DNA of 15,253 bases, taken from Pseudomonadota bacterium (GTDB lineage Bacteria; Pseudomonadota; Gammaproteobacteria; Xanthomonadales; Xanthomonadaceae). Under the pieces are notes generated by a model. That model was not told the origin of the DNA and ran no database searches. It saw only the letters and a program-made list of their open reading frames with translations. The stretch lies in contig JAEXTE010000152.1 in the NCBI GenBank assembly GCA_023453655.1, positions 1 through 15,253 on the forward strand, in the 5' to 3' direction. The position numbers were made by a program, and so were the translations under genes. Each line of letters begins with the position of its first letter. Position 1 is the first letter of the stretch. Below, one piece after another: positions 6,966-14,778 of the stretch.

Positions 6966-7275
6966 GGATGTGCTGTTCAGGGGTTGCACGCGCCCGGCCA
7001 TGTTCATGGGGGTGCCCTACGTGCCCTTCGCGATCGGGGCCGGCGCGTGCCTCCTGCTGACCTTCTACCTCAACATGTTCTTCATGGCCCTGCTGCCGGT
7101 CGTGATCTTCGTCATGCGCCAGATGGCGCGGCGCGACGAGATGATCTTCCGGCTGCTTGGCCTGCGGTGGCAGTTCCGGGGCAAGGTCCGCAACGTCCGC
7201 CTGCACGACGGCGCGTGGGCCTTTTCCCCGAACAGCTACCGCAGGGATCTCCAGCTTCCCGCGAGGGATGGGTGA
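6958..7275 (+). CDS. virB3: VirB3, inner-membrane T4SS component
   Basis: The 105-residue protein has the VirB3 pattern: an N-terminal LFRGCTRPAMFMGVP motif, two closely spaced hydrophobic segments (about 19-38 and 40-56) and a cytoplasmic tail rich in Arg. VirB3 is a small membrane protein that associates with VirB4, and the two genes are adjacent here. The ATG lies within the last codons of virB2, so translation is probably coupled; no strong Shine-Dalgarno is visible. Confidence 0.92.
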   Translation: MHKDVLFRGCTRPAMFMGVPYVPFAIGAGACLLLTFYLNMFFMALLPVVIFVMRQMARRDEMIFRLLGLRWQFRGKVRNVRLHDGAWAFSPNSYRRDLQLPARDG

Positions 7276-7279
7276 ATCC

Positions 7280-9799
7280 ATGGCCGTTGCAGACACCGCC
7301 GTCGCCGAGTTCGTCCCGCTGTCTTCGCATGTGGCCCAGCACGTGGTGAAGACGACGGGCGGGGATTTCCTGCTGACCTGGCGGCTGGACGGACTGCCCT
7401 TCGTCGGCCGCGAGGAATGGGACCTGGAGCATCGCCACTCCACCTTCAACCGGATGCTGCAGACCCTGCGCGCGCCGGACTTCGTCAACGTCGCGTTCTG
7501 GGTACACGACCTGCGCCGGCGCGGCGGCGTGCAGGTCGGCGGCGCCTACGGACAAGCCTTCAACCAGCAACTGTCGGACGACTACTACGCGGCGCTCTCC
7601 GCGCAGAAGATCATGCAGAACGAGCTGTACCTGACGATGATCTATCGGCCGGTCGTCGGCGGGAAGCGCCTGGTCGAACGGTCGACGACAACCACCCGCC
7701 TCCAGGCCGAGCAGGACCAGGCCGTCGCGCGTCTGCTGGAGCTGGCCGGCAATCTCGAGGCGGTGCTCAGGGACCATGCGCCGGTACGCCTCGGGATGTA
7801 CGAGGGTGCGAACGGGGTCGTGTTCTCCCAGACGCTGGAACTGTTCGGCTACCTGCTCAACCGGATCCGCGAGCCGGTGCCGGTGCTCCGCGCGCCGGTC
7901 TGCGACTACTTGCCGGTGAGCCGCCACACGTTCTCGCCCCGCGGCGGCGACTTCGCCATCACCACGCCCGGGGGCGGGCACCACTTCGGCGCGATACTCA
8001 ACATCAAGGAATACTCCGACGCGACCTGGCCGGGCATCCTCAACGGACTCAAGTACCTCGATTTCGAGTACGTGATCACCCATTCGTTCAGCCCCATGGG
8101 CCGCCAGGACGCGTTGAAGGTACTCGACCGCACCAAGGGCATGATGATCTCGTCGGGCGACAAGGCGGTCAGCCAGATCGCCGAACTCGACCAGGCCATG
8201 GACCAGGTGGCCTCGGGCAACTTCGTCCTGGGCGAGTACCACTTCATCATGACGCTGTACGCCGGCGACCAGCAGCAGCTCTCGCGCAACCTCGCCACGG
8301 CCAGGGCCGAGCTGTCCAACGCCGGCTTCGTATCGGCCAAGGAGGACCTGGCGGCCTGCGCCTCGTTCTATTCGCAGTTCCCGGGCAACTGGAAGTACCG
8401 GACCCGCATCGCGAACGTGAGTTCGCTCAACTTCCTCGGCCTGTCGCCGTTGCACAACTTCGCGACCGGCAAGCGGTACAACAATCCCTGGGGCGAATGC
8501 GTGACCGCGCTGCAGACCACCAACGGGCAGCCGTACTACTTCAATTTCCACGCCACCCACCCGGCCGAGAACTCGCTCGGGGAAAAGGCGATCGCCAACA
8601 CCATGGTGATCGGCAAGTCGGGCACCGGCAAGACGGCGCTGATCAACTTCCTGCTCAGCCAGGTCCAGAAGTACGACCCGCCCCCTACGATCTTCTTCTT
8701 CGACAAGGACCGCGGCGCCGAGATCTTCGTTCGCGCCTGCGGCGGAAACTACCTGGCCCTGGCGAACGGCGAGCCCACCGGGTTCAACCCGTTCCAGTGC
8801 GAAAACACTGATGCCAACGCGCAGTTCCTGGGCAACCTCGTCAAGACGCTGGCGGGGAAGGCGCACTACACCGCCAGCGAGGACGAGGACATCCACCGTG
8901 CCGTCGCGGCCATGCTGGACATGCCGCCGCACCTGCGCTCGATGACAAACTTCCAGAAGAGCCTGCCCAACATGGGCGACGACGGGCTGTACGCGCGCCT
9001 GCGCAAGTGGACGGCCGGGCATGCGCTGGGCTGGGTGTTCGACAACCCGGTCGACATCATCGACCTCGACCGGGCCAACATCATCGGTTTCGACTACACC
9101 GACGTCATCGACAACGCCGAGGTCCGGGTCCCCGTGGTCAGCTACCTGCTGCACCGGCTGGAGGATCTGATCGACGGAAGGCGGCTGATCTACGTGATGG
9201 ACGAGTTCTGGAAGATCCTCGCAGGCGGCGGGGAGCTCAAGGAGTTCGCCCGCAACAAGCAGAAGACCATCCGTAAGCAGAATGGCTTCGGAATTTTCGC
9301 CACCCAGAGTCCGGAGGACGCGCTGGGCAGCGACATTTCGGCCGCGCTGATCGAACAGACGGCCACCCTGATCCTGCTGCCCAATCCGGGCGCATCGCGG
9401 GACGACTACATCGAGGGGCTGAAACTGACCGAGGCCGAGTACCAGGTGGTCAAGAACCTGGACGAGCGCTCGCGGAGTTTCCTGGTCAAGCAGGGCCATG
9501 TCTCGACCGTTTGCCAGCTCAACCTGCGCGGACTCGAGGACGCGCTGGCGGTGATCTCCGCCAGTACCGACAACATCGCAGTGATGCATCGCATCCTCGC
9601 CGAGGAATCGCGGGCGCTCGATGGCGGCGAAGCCGAGCTGTCGCCCGAGCAGTGGCTGCCGCGCTTCCAGCGCGAGCGCAAGGGCGCGCGGGCGAGCGGT
9701 GCGGGGCGGGCAGCGGAAGGCGCGGCCGGTCGTGCGGCCCCCGTCGCCAGCCATGGACGGGGCAACGAATCCGGGCTGGAGCCCGCCATCAGGGAGTAG
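7280..9799 (+). CDS. virB4: VirB4, T4SS assembly/transport ATPase
   Basis: An 839-residue VirB4/CagE-type ATPase. The N-terminal half (about 1-420) binds the inner-membrane complex. The C-terminal RecA-like half has Walker A GKSGTGKT at 445-452 and Walker B YVMDEFW at about 638-644, followed by the conserved NKQKTIRKQNG and FATQSPEDAL stretch. It supplies energy for pilus biogenesis and substrate translocation. The length is in the usual 790-860 range, with a low-complexity Arg/Ala/Gly tail of about 45 residues. ATG 7280 comes 4 bases after the virB3 stop. ATG 7268, which overlaps virB3, is possible, but its purine-rich stretch is too close to act as a ribosome site. Confidence 0.96.
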   Translation: MAVADTAVAEFVPLSSHVAQHVVKTTGGDFLLTWRLDGLPFVGREEWDLEHRHSTFNRMLQTLRAPDFVNVAFWVHDLRRRGGVQVGGAYGQAFNQQLSDDYYAALSAQKIMQNELYLTMIYRPVVGGKRLVERSTTTTRLQAEQDQAVARLLELAGNLEAVLRDHAPVRLGMYEGANGVVFSQTLELFGYLLNRIREPVPVLRAPVCDYLPVSRHTFSPRGGDFAITTPGGGHHFGAILNIKEYSDATWPGILNGLKYLDFEYVITHSFSPMGRQDALKVLDRTKGMMISSGDKAVSQIAELDQAMDQVASGNFVLGEYHFIMTLYAGDQQQLSRNLATARAELSNAGFVSAKEDLAACASFYSQFPGNWKYRTRIANVSSLNFLGLSPLHNFATGKRYNNPWGECVTALQTTNGQPYYFNFHATHPAENSLGEKAIANTMVIGKSGTGKTALINFLLSQVQKYDPPPTIFFFDKDRGAEIFVRACGGNYLALANGEPTGFNPFQCENTDANAQFLGNLVKTLAGKAHYTASEDEDIHRAVAAMLDMPPHLRSMTNFQKSLPNMGDDGLYARLRKWTAGHALGWVFDNPVDIIDLDRANIIGFDYTDVIDNAEVRVPVVSYLLHRLEDLIDGRRLIYVMDEFWKILAGGGELKEFARNKQKTIRKQNGFGIFATQSPEDALGSDISAALIEQTATLILLPNPGASRDDYIEGLKLTEAEYQVVKNLDERSRSFLVKQGHVSTVCQLNLRGLEDALAVISASTDNIAVMHRILAEESRALDGGEAELSPEQWLPRFQRERKGARASGAGRAAEGAAGRAAPVASHGRGNESGLEPAIRE

Positions 9800-9804
9800 C
9801 GGAA

Positions 9805-10581
9805 ATGAGCAGGGAACGCATGAAGCGCCTGGTCCAGAGGCCCGCCGTTGTGGCGGCCCTGGTTGCCGGATGCATGTGGGTGCCGCTGGCGTCGGGGCAG
9901 GCGATCGTGGCGGACCCGGCGCACACGATCACCAACAAACTCGCCTGGATCGCCCAGTACCAGCAGAAGTACGACCAGTTGCGCCGTCAGATCCAGCAAT
10001 ACGAAGCGCAGTTGCGCGATCTCGAACAGAAGTACGTCCGCGGCCAGGCCTTCAAGGGTGGCGCGGGTTATCGCGAGACCCTGGCAGAGCGTGGACTCAA
10101 CGACTTCGTCGACGAGCGCTGCGGCAGCGCCGACTCGCTGCCGAGGGCGCCGGCCCGGATCGCGGAGATCTCGCGGCGCCAGCTCCAGAACTGCATGGCG
10201 ATCGTGCAGACCGAGAACACGCGCTACAACGTCATGGTCAAGATCCTCAACCGGCTCTCCGAGCGGGACCGGGAGATGGACGAGATCCGGCGCCAGGCCG
10301 AGAACGTGCCGGAAGACCAGCCGGGCGCGCTGGACCGTGTGGACAACAACATCGCCCAGCTCGAGGCGCGTGTTACCGCCGATGTGCAGAACGCCAGCAC
10401 ACTGCTGGGCGCCTACGATGCCGCGCTGCAGGCGTTGCATACCGAGCAGGTCTGGCTCGGGCAGGCCGCCTTCAGCGACGAAGCCGCGCGCAAGGGGGGC
10501 ATCGCCGGGCTGATGGATACCGCGGTGCAATACGGAACCTTGAAGGCGGCGCTGGGCGTGGCGCGTCGTCGTGCCCGCTGA
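9805..10581 (+). CDS. virB5: VirB5, minor pilus / periplasmic T4SS protein
   Basis: The 258-residue exported protein has an N-terminal signal sequence and a mostly helical body. Coiled-coil-like stretches are seen at about 46-78 (IAQYQQKYDQLRRQIQQYEAQL) and 130-215, as in VirB5/TrbJ-type proteins that sit at the pilus tip or in the periplasm. AGGGAG at 9791-9796 supports ATG 9805; ATG 9820, with AGGGA just upstream, is a good alternative and gives a shorter n-region. The signal contains LVAGC, which fits a lipobox, but hydrophobic sequence continues to ASG-Q, so signal peptidase I cleavage is also possible. C106 and C130 could form a disulfide. The family call rests on architecture and position between virB4 and virB6. 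Confidence 0.85.
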   Translation: MSRERMKRLVQRPAVVAALVAGCMWVPLASGQAIVADPAHTITNKLAWIAQYQQKYDQLRRQIQQYEAQLRDLEQKYVRGQAFKGGAGYRETLAERGLNDFVDERCGSADSLPRAPARIAEISRRQLQNCMAIVQTENTRYNVMVKILNRLSERDREMDEIRRQAENVPEDQPGALDRVDNNIAQLEARVTADVQNASTLLGAYDAALQALHTEQVWLGQAAFSDEAARKGGIAGLMDTAVQYGTLKAALGVARRRAR

Positions 10582-10627
10582 CGGACGGGCCCCAGGCTGC
10601 ACCACCAGGGACGGCAAAGGCAGGAAT

Positions 10628-11599
10628 ATGGACGTTCTCGACCCAGGGCTGGCGAATGCGGCGTTCGGCTGGCTGTTCCCCCAGGCGGGATTGCCGAACA
10701 TGGTCTTCTTCAGCGAGATCAGCAGCTTCCTCGACGACGAACTGATCGGGGAATACCTGCCCAACCTCGGCGCACGCGTGGTCCGGGTGCTGGGCGGGCT
10801 CGGCATCACCCTGCTGACCCTGTGGATCATGTTGCAGGGCTACCGGGTCGTGACCGGACAGTCGCGCGAATCGATGATGGCCCTCGTGGTCAGCTCGCTG
10901 CGGGCCACCTTCATCGTCGGCATCGCCCTGGGCGTGGCGGTCTCCTGGGGCTCGATCTACCAGACCCTGAGCGATGGCCTGAGCAGGACGATCAACGAAA
11001 CCATGACAGGCGAGGACAGCGAAGGCGCCTACGAGGACATCGACCGGGCCCTGGCGATCATGCAGGTGGCGCTGGAGGCGATCGACGCGGTGGACGTGCG
11101 GGACAACGTGGTCACCCAGTCGCAGAAGGAGCGCGCGCTGTTGCTGACCAGCGTTGGCCTCGGCGGGCCCGCGATCATGGCCGCGACCGCGCTGCTGCTC
11201 AACAAGATCGCGATCGGGCTGGTGGTGGCGCTGGGGCCGCTGTTCATCCTGTGCCTCTTGTTCGAGCAGACGCGGTCGCTGTTCCAGCGCTGGCTGTTCT
11301 TCGGCGTCGGTACGCTGTTCTCGATGGCATTGCTGAGCGTGATGGTGACCCTGGCGCTGGACATGGTCATCGCAGTGGGCATGGCGTTCTGGGTCGCCTC
11401 GATGCTCGTGCCCGGCAGCGAGAGCGTGACCGCCATGGCGATGCAGCAGGGCGGCCTGGGCCTGATTCTTACCGCGCTCATCGTCAGCGCGCCGCCGATG
11501 GCCGCGATGCTGTTCCAGGGCACGCTCGGCCAGTTCAATCCCTACAGCGCCTTCAACCAGCCGACCTACGGGGCACCGGGACAGCCGGGTGCGCGCTGA
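10628..11599 (+). CDS. virB6: VirB6, polytopic inner-membrane channel protein
   Basis: This 323-residue protein has at least five or six hydrophobic segments (about 52-73, 88-108, 180-212, 222-260 and 275-297). A long periplasmic/polar loop at about 110-175 is typical of VirB6/TrbL. The ALGPLFILCLLFEQTR stretch (about 201-216) and the following RWLFF are hallmarks of the family. VirB6 lies at the base of the translocation channel. The start at ATG 10628 is preceded by AAGGCAGGA; in-frame codons upstream read non-membrane, low-complexity sequence. It follows virB5 after 46 bases and is the last canonical virB gene of the operon. Confidence 0.94.
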   Translation: MDVLDPGLANAAFGWLFPQAGLPNMVFFSEISSFLDDELIGEYLPNLGARVVRVLGGLGITLLTLWIMLQGYRVVTGQSRESMMALVVSSLRATFIVGIALGVAVSWGSIYQTLSDGLSRTINETMTGEDSEGAYEDIDRALAIMQVALEAIDAVDVRDNVVTQSQKERALLLTSVGLGGPAIMAATALLLNKIAIGLVVALGPLFILCLLFEQTRSLFQRWLFFGVGTLFSMALLSVMVTLALDMVIAVGMAFWVASMLVPGSESVTAMAMQQGGLGLILTALIVSAPPMAAMLFQGTLGQFNPYSAFNQPTYGAPGQPGAR

Positions 11600-11695
11600 T
11601 GCCCAACGGCGGCGCCCGACCGGCGTTGCCTATCGGAGAGGCCCGGCCCACCTCGACGATTCCGCTTCCGGGCCGCGAATGGAAGGAACACACCC

Positions 11696-12019
11696 ATGAA
11701 TGGACTCAACACCTGCACCTGCGCCGTCGTGCTGTCGCTGGCCCTGTCCGGCTGCACCTCGCTGGCCTCTGGAACGAACTCGCTCAGCGACGATCGGATC
11801 CGCTCCGAGTCGGCTGGCGCCCTCGGTTACGACCCGGCCGAACTCACCCTGGTGAGCCGGCGTACGGAGGGGACCAATACCTACGCCAGCCTCAAGGCTG
11901 CCGATGGCAAGGAGTTCACCTGCATCATCAACGGCGGCAACCTGCTCAGTCTCGGGATGACCAACCCCCCTGCCTGCGGCCGGAAGGGCGAGGCGATCAA
12001 CGCCAATCCGCTGCGGTAG
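11696..12019 (+). CDS. Small conserved-looking lipoprotein downstream of virB6
   Basis: The 107-residue protein starts with a clear lipoprotein signal (hydrophobic AVVLSLALSGC, lipidated Cys at 20). The mature part is compact, with YDPAELTLVSRRTEGTNTY, then KEFTCIINGGNLLSLGMTNPP and a late Cys at 94. AAGGA at 11683-11687 lies 8 bases before the ATG. Its place 96 bases behind virB6, on the same strand, suggests it belongs to the secretion locus, either as an extra outer-membrane component or as a protective lipoprotein against a toxic effector. I recall similar short lipoproteins near other T4SS clusters, but that needs a search. No function can be read from the sequence. Confidence 0.75.
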   Translation: MNGLNTCTCAVVLSLALSGCTSLASGTNSLSDDRIRSESAGALGYDPAELTLVSRRTEGTNTYASLKAADGKEFTCIINGGNLLSLGMTNPPACGRKGEAINANPLR

Positions 12020-12034
12020 CAGGACGGTCCGTCG

Positions 12035-12059
12035 AGTCGGCGATCAGCCATCGCCGGCT
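12035..12059 (+). terminator. Hairpin in the gap after the small lipoprotein gene
   Basis: AGTCGGCGAT (12035-12044) and ATCGCCGGCT (12050-12059) pair over ten positions (one G-U) around a five-base loop, CAGCC. It lies 16 bases behind the lipoprotein stop. No T run follows, so it may only attenuate transcription or protect the 3' end before the DUF4189-type gene. Confidence 0.3.
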
Positions 12060-12116
12060 CGGCGCCGCGATGCACTCCGACATCCGTCAGCAGACATATC
12101 GATTCGGAATGGCTCG

Positions 12117-12614
12117 ATGCGCAAGGTAGCCCTGGTTTCGGTTGTACTTCTTGCCGGCTGCGGCCCGGTGCTGGCCCAGACCGCGTGCCCCCAGGGCGTG
12201 GCGGTGGGTTCGGCGCGCTGCGGCCCGGGTGGCGGTGGAATCCCGTGGATCATGTTTCCCCGGACGGAGCCGACCTGGCGACCCGGGTGGGGTGCCTTCG
12301 CCCGGAATGGCGCGCAGTCCATCATCGGGGTCTCGACAGGGACGAGATCCCCGAAGGCGGCGGCTCGCGGCGCGATCAGGGGGTGCAAATCGGCTGGCGG
12401 CGAGGATTGCGAAGTGTTTTTTACCTATCGCGACAGCTGCGCAGCCATCGCAAAGCCCGGTGGACCGGAGCCGGTCATGCCGACGTACCATGTTGCGGCC
12501 CCGTCGGCAGAAGACGCCAGCAGCCTGGTGCTCGATGCTTGCCGCCGTGCCCACGAAGGGCTCGCCTGCGAGGTCATCTACAGCAACTGTTCGAGCGGGT
12601 TCTACAGGAACTAG
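12117..12614 (+). CDS. Exported Cys-rich DUF4189-type protein
   Basis: The 165-residue protein has an N-terminal signal. It is either a lipoprotein signal (LLAGC, Cys15) or an ordinary signal peptide cut after PVLA (about residue 20). Residues about 57-160 resemble DUF4189: GWGAFARN at the start, SPKAAARGAIRGC, GGEDCEVFFTYRDSCAAIA, then DACRRAHEGLACEVIYSNC. Nine Cys residues, including 90, 98, 108, 142, 151 and 158, point to a disulfide-rich periplasmic fold. The function of the domain is not established to my knowledge. It is the last + strand gene and may be part of the secretion locus, for example an immunity-type protein, but no effector gene lies beside it. The start lacks a strong Shine-Dalgarno. 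Confidence 0.75.
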   Translation: MRKVALVSVVLLAGCGPVLAQTACPQGVAVGSARCGPGGGGIPWIMFPRTEPTWRPGWGAFARNGAQSIIGVSTGTRSPKAAARGAIRGCKSAGGEDCEVFFTYRDSCAAIAKPGGPEPVMPTYHVAAPSAEDASSLVLDACRRAHEGLACEVIYSNCSSGFYRN

Positions 12615-12666
12615 GCCCAGGACGGCCACGCCAGGCGGCAGGCGGGCAATGACGGACCTGTGCCGT

Positions 12667-13470
12667 TCAGGCCAGTACCTCGTTGAGAAGGCGGGCCAGC
12701 CGCGCGGCCCCAAGCCGTACCTGGCGCTCGACGGTCGGCAGATGCTGGCGGAGGTAGGCCTCGCCCAGTTTCGCTTCGTCCGGATACACCCCTGGCGCAG
12801 TGGCGATCCGGCACGACTGCTCGGCCCACACCGCCGGGGCCGAGGGCGTATACGGGCCGACATCGGCGGGCAACTGATCCTCGGTGAGCTGCAGTTTGTC
12901 CGCGTGCGCGGCTTCGTCCAGCCCCGCCGTGGCCAACAGGTCCTCGTCCCACAGCGCGTGCAGGTTGCTGCCCTTGCCGTGCACGTGCACCTGCACGCGG
13001 TTGCCGCCGCGGTCGTGACCGTAGCCCGCGTGCAGCGGCTGGTGGATGTCGCCGACGAAGTGGACGACGAACTTCAACGCCTGCAGGCGCTCGGCATCCG
13101 GCTGGTCGCGGTCGCCCAGGATGCCGGCCTGCTTGTGGAGCGCGGCCACCACGCAGTCGCCCTCGGGGCAGTGGCGGGCGGCATCGTAGGCGCAGCCGTC
13201 CTCGGCCATGTTGACGAAGTGCCAGCGCGCAGATTCCTTCGCGAGCAGGGACTCACCGCTGCGCAGGTCGTCCGCCCAGCTGGCCACTTCGTGCATCCGG
13301 CTGGCGCCCTCCAGTGCCAGCAGCCGTTGCACTTCGGCGTGGGCGTCCGGATGCAGGTGGGGTTCGGCGAGCCTCGCGACGAGGCGATGGCCATGCCCGT
13401 CCCAGGCCTGGGCGAGCCCGCTGCAGGCGAGCAGGCACGAGAGCAGCAGCAGGACGGTAGTGCGGCGCAT
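12667..13470 (-). CDS. Secreted S1/P1-family zinc-dependent nuclease
   Basis: The 267-residue precursor starts MRRTTVLLLLSCLLACSGLAQA and is predicted to be cut so that Trp23 becomes the mature N-terminus, as in S1/P1 nucleases where Trp1 binds zinc. The other eight ligands can be assigned: H28, D67 (WADD), H84 (WHFVNM), H137, D141 and H147 (VHFVGDIHQPLH), H171 and D175 (NLHALWDED). The three-zinc site is therefore complete and the enzyme should cleave single-stranded DNA/RNA or 3'-nucleotides in the periplasm or outside the cell. A longer start at 13527 adds 19 residues, with no ribosome site seen for either; the signal peptide favours 13470. It ends tail to tail with the DUF4189-type gene, 52 bases apart. 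Confidence 0.92.
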   Translation of the reverse strand: MRRTTVLLLLSCLLACSGLAQAWDGHGHRLVARLAEPHLHPDAHAEVQRLLALEGASRMHEVASWADDLRSGESLLAKESARWHFVNMAEDGCAYDAARHCPEGDCVVAALHKQAGILGDRDQPDAERLQALKFVVHFVGDIHQPLHAGYGHDRGGNRVQVHVHGKGSNLHALWDEDLLATAGLDEAAHADKLQLTEDQLPADVGPYTPSAPAVWAEQSCRIATAPGVYPDEAKLGEAYLRQHLPTVERQVRLGAARLARLLNEVLA

Positions 13471-13570
13471 GGCCGGCACTCTAACCGAAGTGAAGACGAT
13501 GGCGACGGCGGCGCGCGGGATGATCATCGCGGGCACGCGAGGCCCGGGATCGCGCGACGTTGCGCGCTGG

Positions 13571-14476
13571 CTAGTGCGCGCGCTCGATGGAGCGCCGGCC
13601 CAGTTCGGCCAGCGCGGCGGTGTCGCCGGGGAAGCCGGCCAGGGCCTCCGACATCCGCGCGGCGAGTTCGCGCAGGCGCGCGCGCGAGGCCTCGACGCCA
13701 AGCAGGGCGGGGAAGGTGGCCTTGTCCTGCGCCACGTCCTTGCCGGCGGTCTTGCCGAGCGTGGCGCTGTCGCCCTCGATGTCGAGCAGGTCGTCGCGGA
13801 TCTGGAAGGCCAGCCCCAGCGCCTGTGCGAAGCCGTCCAGCCGGTCGCGCGCCGCGGCATCCGCGCCGGCCGCGATCGCGCCCAGGCGCACCGCGGAACG
13901 CAGCAGCGCGCCGGTCTTGAGCGCATGCAGCCGTTCCAGGGCGTCCAGCGGGATCGCGCTGCCGGTGGCCGCCAGGTCGAAAGCCTGCCCGCCGCACATG
14001 CCGGCCGCGCCGGCGGCGCCGGCCAGTTCGGCCAGCATCGACACGCGCGCGGCGTCGGGCACCGGCGCATCGGCAAGCAGGGCGAAGGCCAATGACTGCA
14101 GCGCATCGCCGGCCAGGATCGCGGTGGCTTCGTCGAAGGCCACATGCACGGTGGGCTGGCCGCGGCGCAGGGCGTCGTCGTCCATGGCCGGCAGGTCGTC
14201 GTGCACCAGCGAGTAGGCATGCACCAGCTCCACCGCCGCGGCGGGGGCGTCCAGGCGGGTGATGTCGGCGCCGCAGGCCAGGCCGGCGGCGTAGGTCAGC
14301 AGTGGGCGCATCCGCTTGCCGCCGAGCAGTACCGCATGGCGCATGGCCGCGAGCAGGCGCGGTTCGGTCCGGCCTTCCAGGGCGTCGAACGCGGCCGCGA
14401 GCGTGGCGTCGGTGCGGCTGCGCCAGTGGGCCAGGTCGGCCTGGAGCAGGCCCCCCGCGGGGTCAGGCGTCGCCAT
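13571..14476 (-). CDS. ispA: Short-chain polyprenyl diphosphate synthase (farnesyl type)
   Basis: A 301-residue trans-isoprenyl diphosphate synthase. The first Asp-rich motif DDLPAMD (93-99) is inside [14 protein letters not shown], the bacterial farnesyl diphosphate synthase form with two extra residues. The second is DDLLD (228-232) in [16 protein letters not shown] (52-58) and KTG (187-189) provide diphosphate contacts, and the LGKTAGKD...KATFP end is typical. It would condense isopentenyl and dimethylallyl/geranyl diphosphate to supply undecaprenyl, quinone and other isoprenoids. The start at 14476 overlaps the end of xseB by 14 bases, the usual xseB-ispA arrangement; a longer in-frame start inside xseB is less likely. 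The dxs gene that often follows is not present here. Confidence 0.95.
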   Translation of the reverse strand: MATPDPAGGLLQADLAHWRSRTDATLAAAFDALEGRTEPRLLAAMRHAVLLGGKRMRPLLTYAAGLACGADITRLDAPAAAVELVHAYSLVHDDLPAMDDDALRRGQPTVHVAFDEATAILAGDALQSLAFALLADAPVPDAARVSMLAELAGAAGAAGMCGGQAFDLAATGSAIPLDALERLHALKTGALLRSAVRLGAIAAGADAAARDRLDGFAQALGLAFQIRDDLLDIEGDSATLGKTAGKDVAQDKATFPALLGVEASRARLRELAARMSEALAGFPGDTAALAELGRRSIERAH

Positions 14477-14732
14477 CGAGGCCGGGGAAGGGTTCGGCCC
14501 GCTCCGGCGCGTCGGGATCGGCAAGCAGGCGCACGCGCAGTTCGGCTTGCTCCAGCGCCTGCTGGCAGTGGCGGTACAGGCCCACGCCGCGTTCGTAGGC
14601 GGCGAGGGATTCCTCCAGGCTCATCTCGCCGTGCTCCATCTTCTCCACCAGCTGTTCGAGCTGGTCGAGCGAGGACTCGAAATCGGCGACGGGCGAGGCG
14701 TCGGAGGTCGTGGTGTCGGCTTTCTGGCCCAT
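14463..14732 (-). CDS. xseB: Exodeoxyribonuclease VII small subunit
   Basis: The 89-residue protein has the XseB helical hairpin: [22 protein letters not shown], then [20 protein letters not shown] and an EQAELRV heptad-like end. Several copies bind the large subunit XseA to make exonuclease VII, which degrades single-stranded DNA. The first 15 residues and last 15 ([16 protein letters not shown]) are variable tails. The length is normal for the family. The ATG at 14732 is chosen because conserved sequence starts at about residue 16 and no other start lies close; its ribosome site is weak. It overlaps ispA and follows tilS by 46 bases. Confidence 0.93.
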   Translation of the reverse strand: MGQKADTTTSDASPVADFESSLDQLEQLVEKMEHGEMSLEESLAAYERGVGLYRHCQQALEQAELRVRLLADPDAPERAEPFPGLDGDA

Positions 14733-14778
14733 GCGCGCAGTGTAAGCCAGCCGCCCGCGGACGGCATGTGCGCGACGC

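Noticed and set aside
7112..9754. 880-codon open frame on the - strand opposite virB4
   Set aside because: It is the antisense shadow of virB4, kept open by strong G/C bias at third positions. The translation is rich in Arg, Val, Asp and Gly with no recognisable domain, while the + strand has complete Walker motifs.
11644..11675. CGGCCC/GGGCCG stem between virB6 and the lipoprotein gene
   Set aside because: Six base pairs with a 20-base loop is weak and common in GC-rich DNA, and no T run follows.
11599..12129. + strand frame starting at an ATG that overlaps the virB6 stop (TGATG)
   Set aside because: The overlap looks like coupling, but the product is Arg/His-rich without a domain and runs out of frame through the lipoprotein gene, which has its own ribosome site and lipobox.
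12615..12666. Terminator between the convergent DUF4189-type and nuclease genes
   Set aside because: Only short four-base stems could be found, with no T tract on either strand, so nothing is annotated.
13562..13581. GCGCGC inverted repeat around the ispA stop as a terminator
   Set aside because: Alternating GC runs form such stems easily at this base composition. It overlaps the stop codon and no T tract follows on the - strand.
12142..13920. 592-codon + strand frame across the DUF4189 gene, nuclease and part of ispA
   Set aside because: It crosses three genes with clear domain evidence in other frames, and its own translation is Arg/Ala/Gly low complexity.
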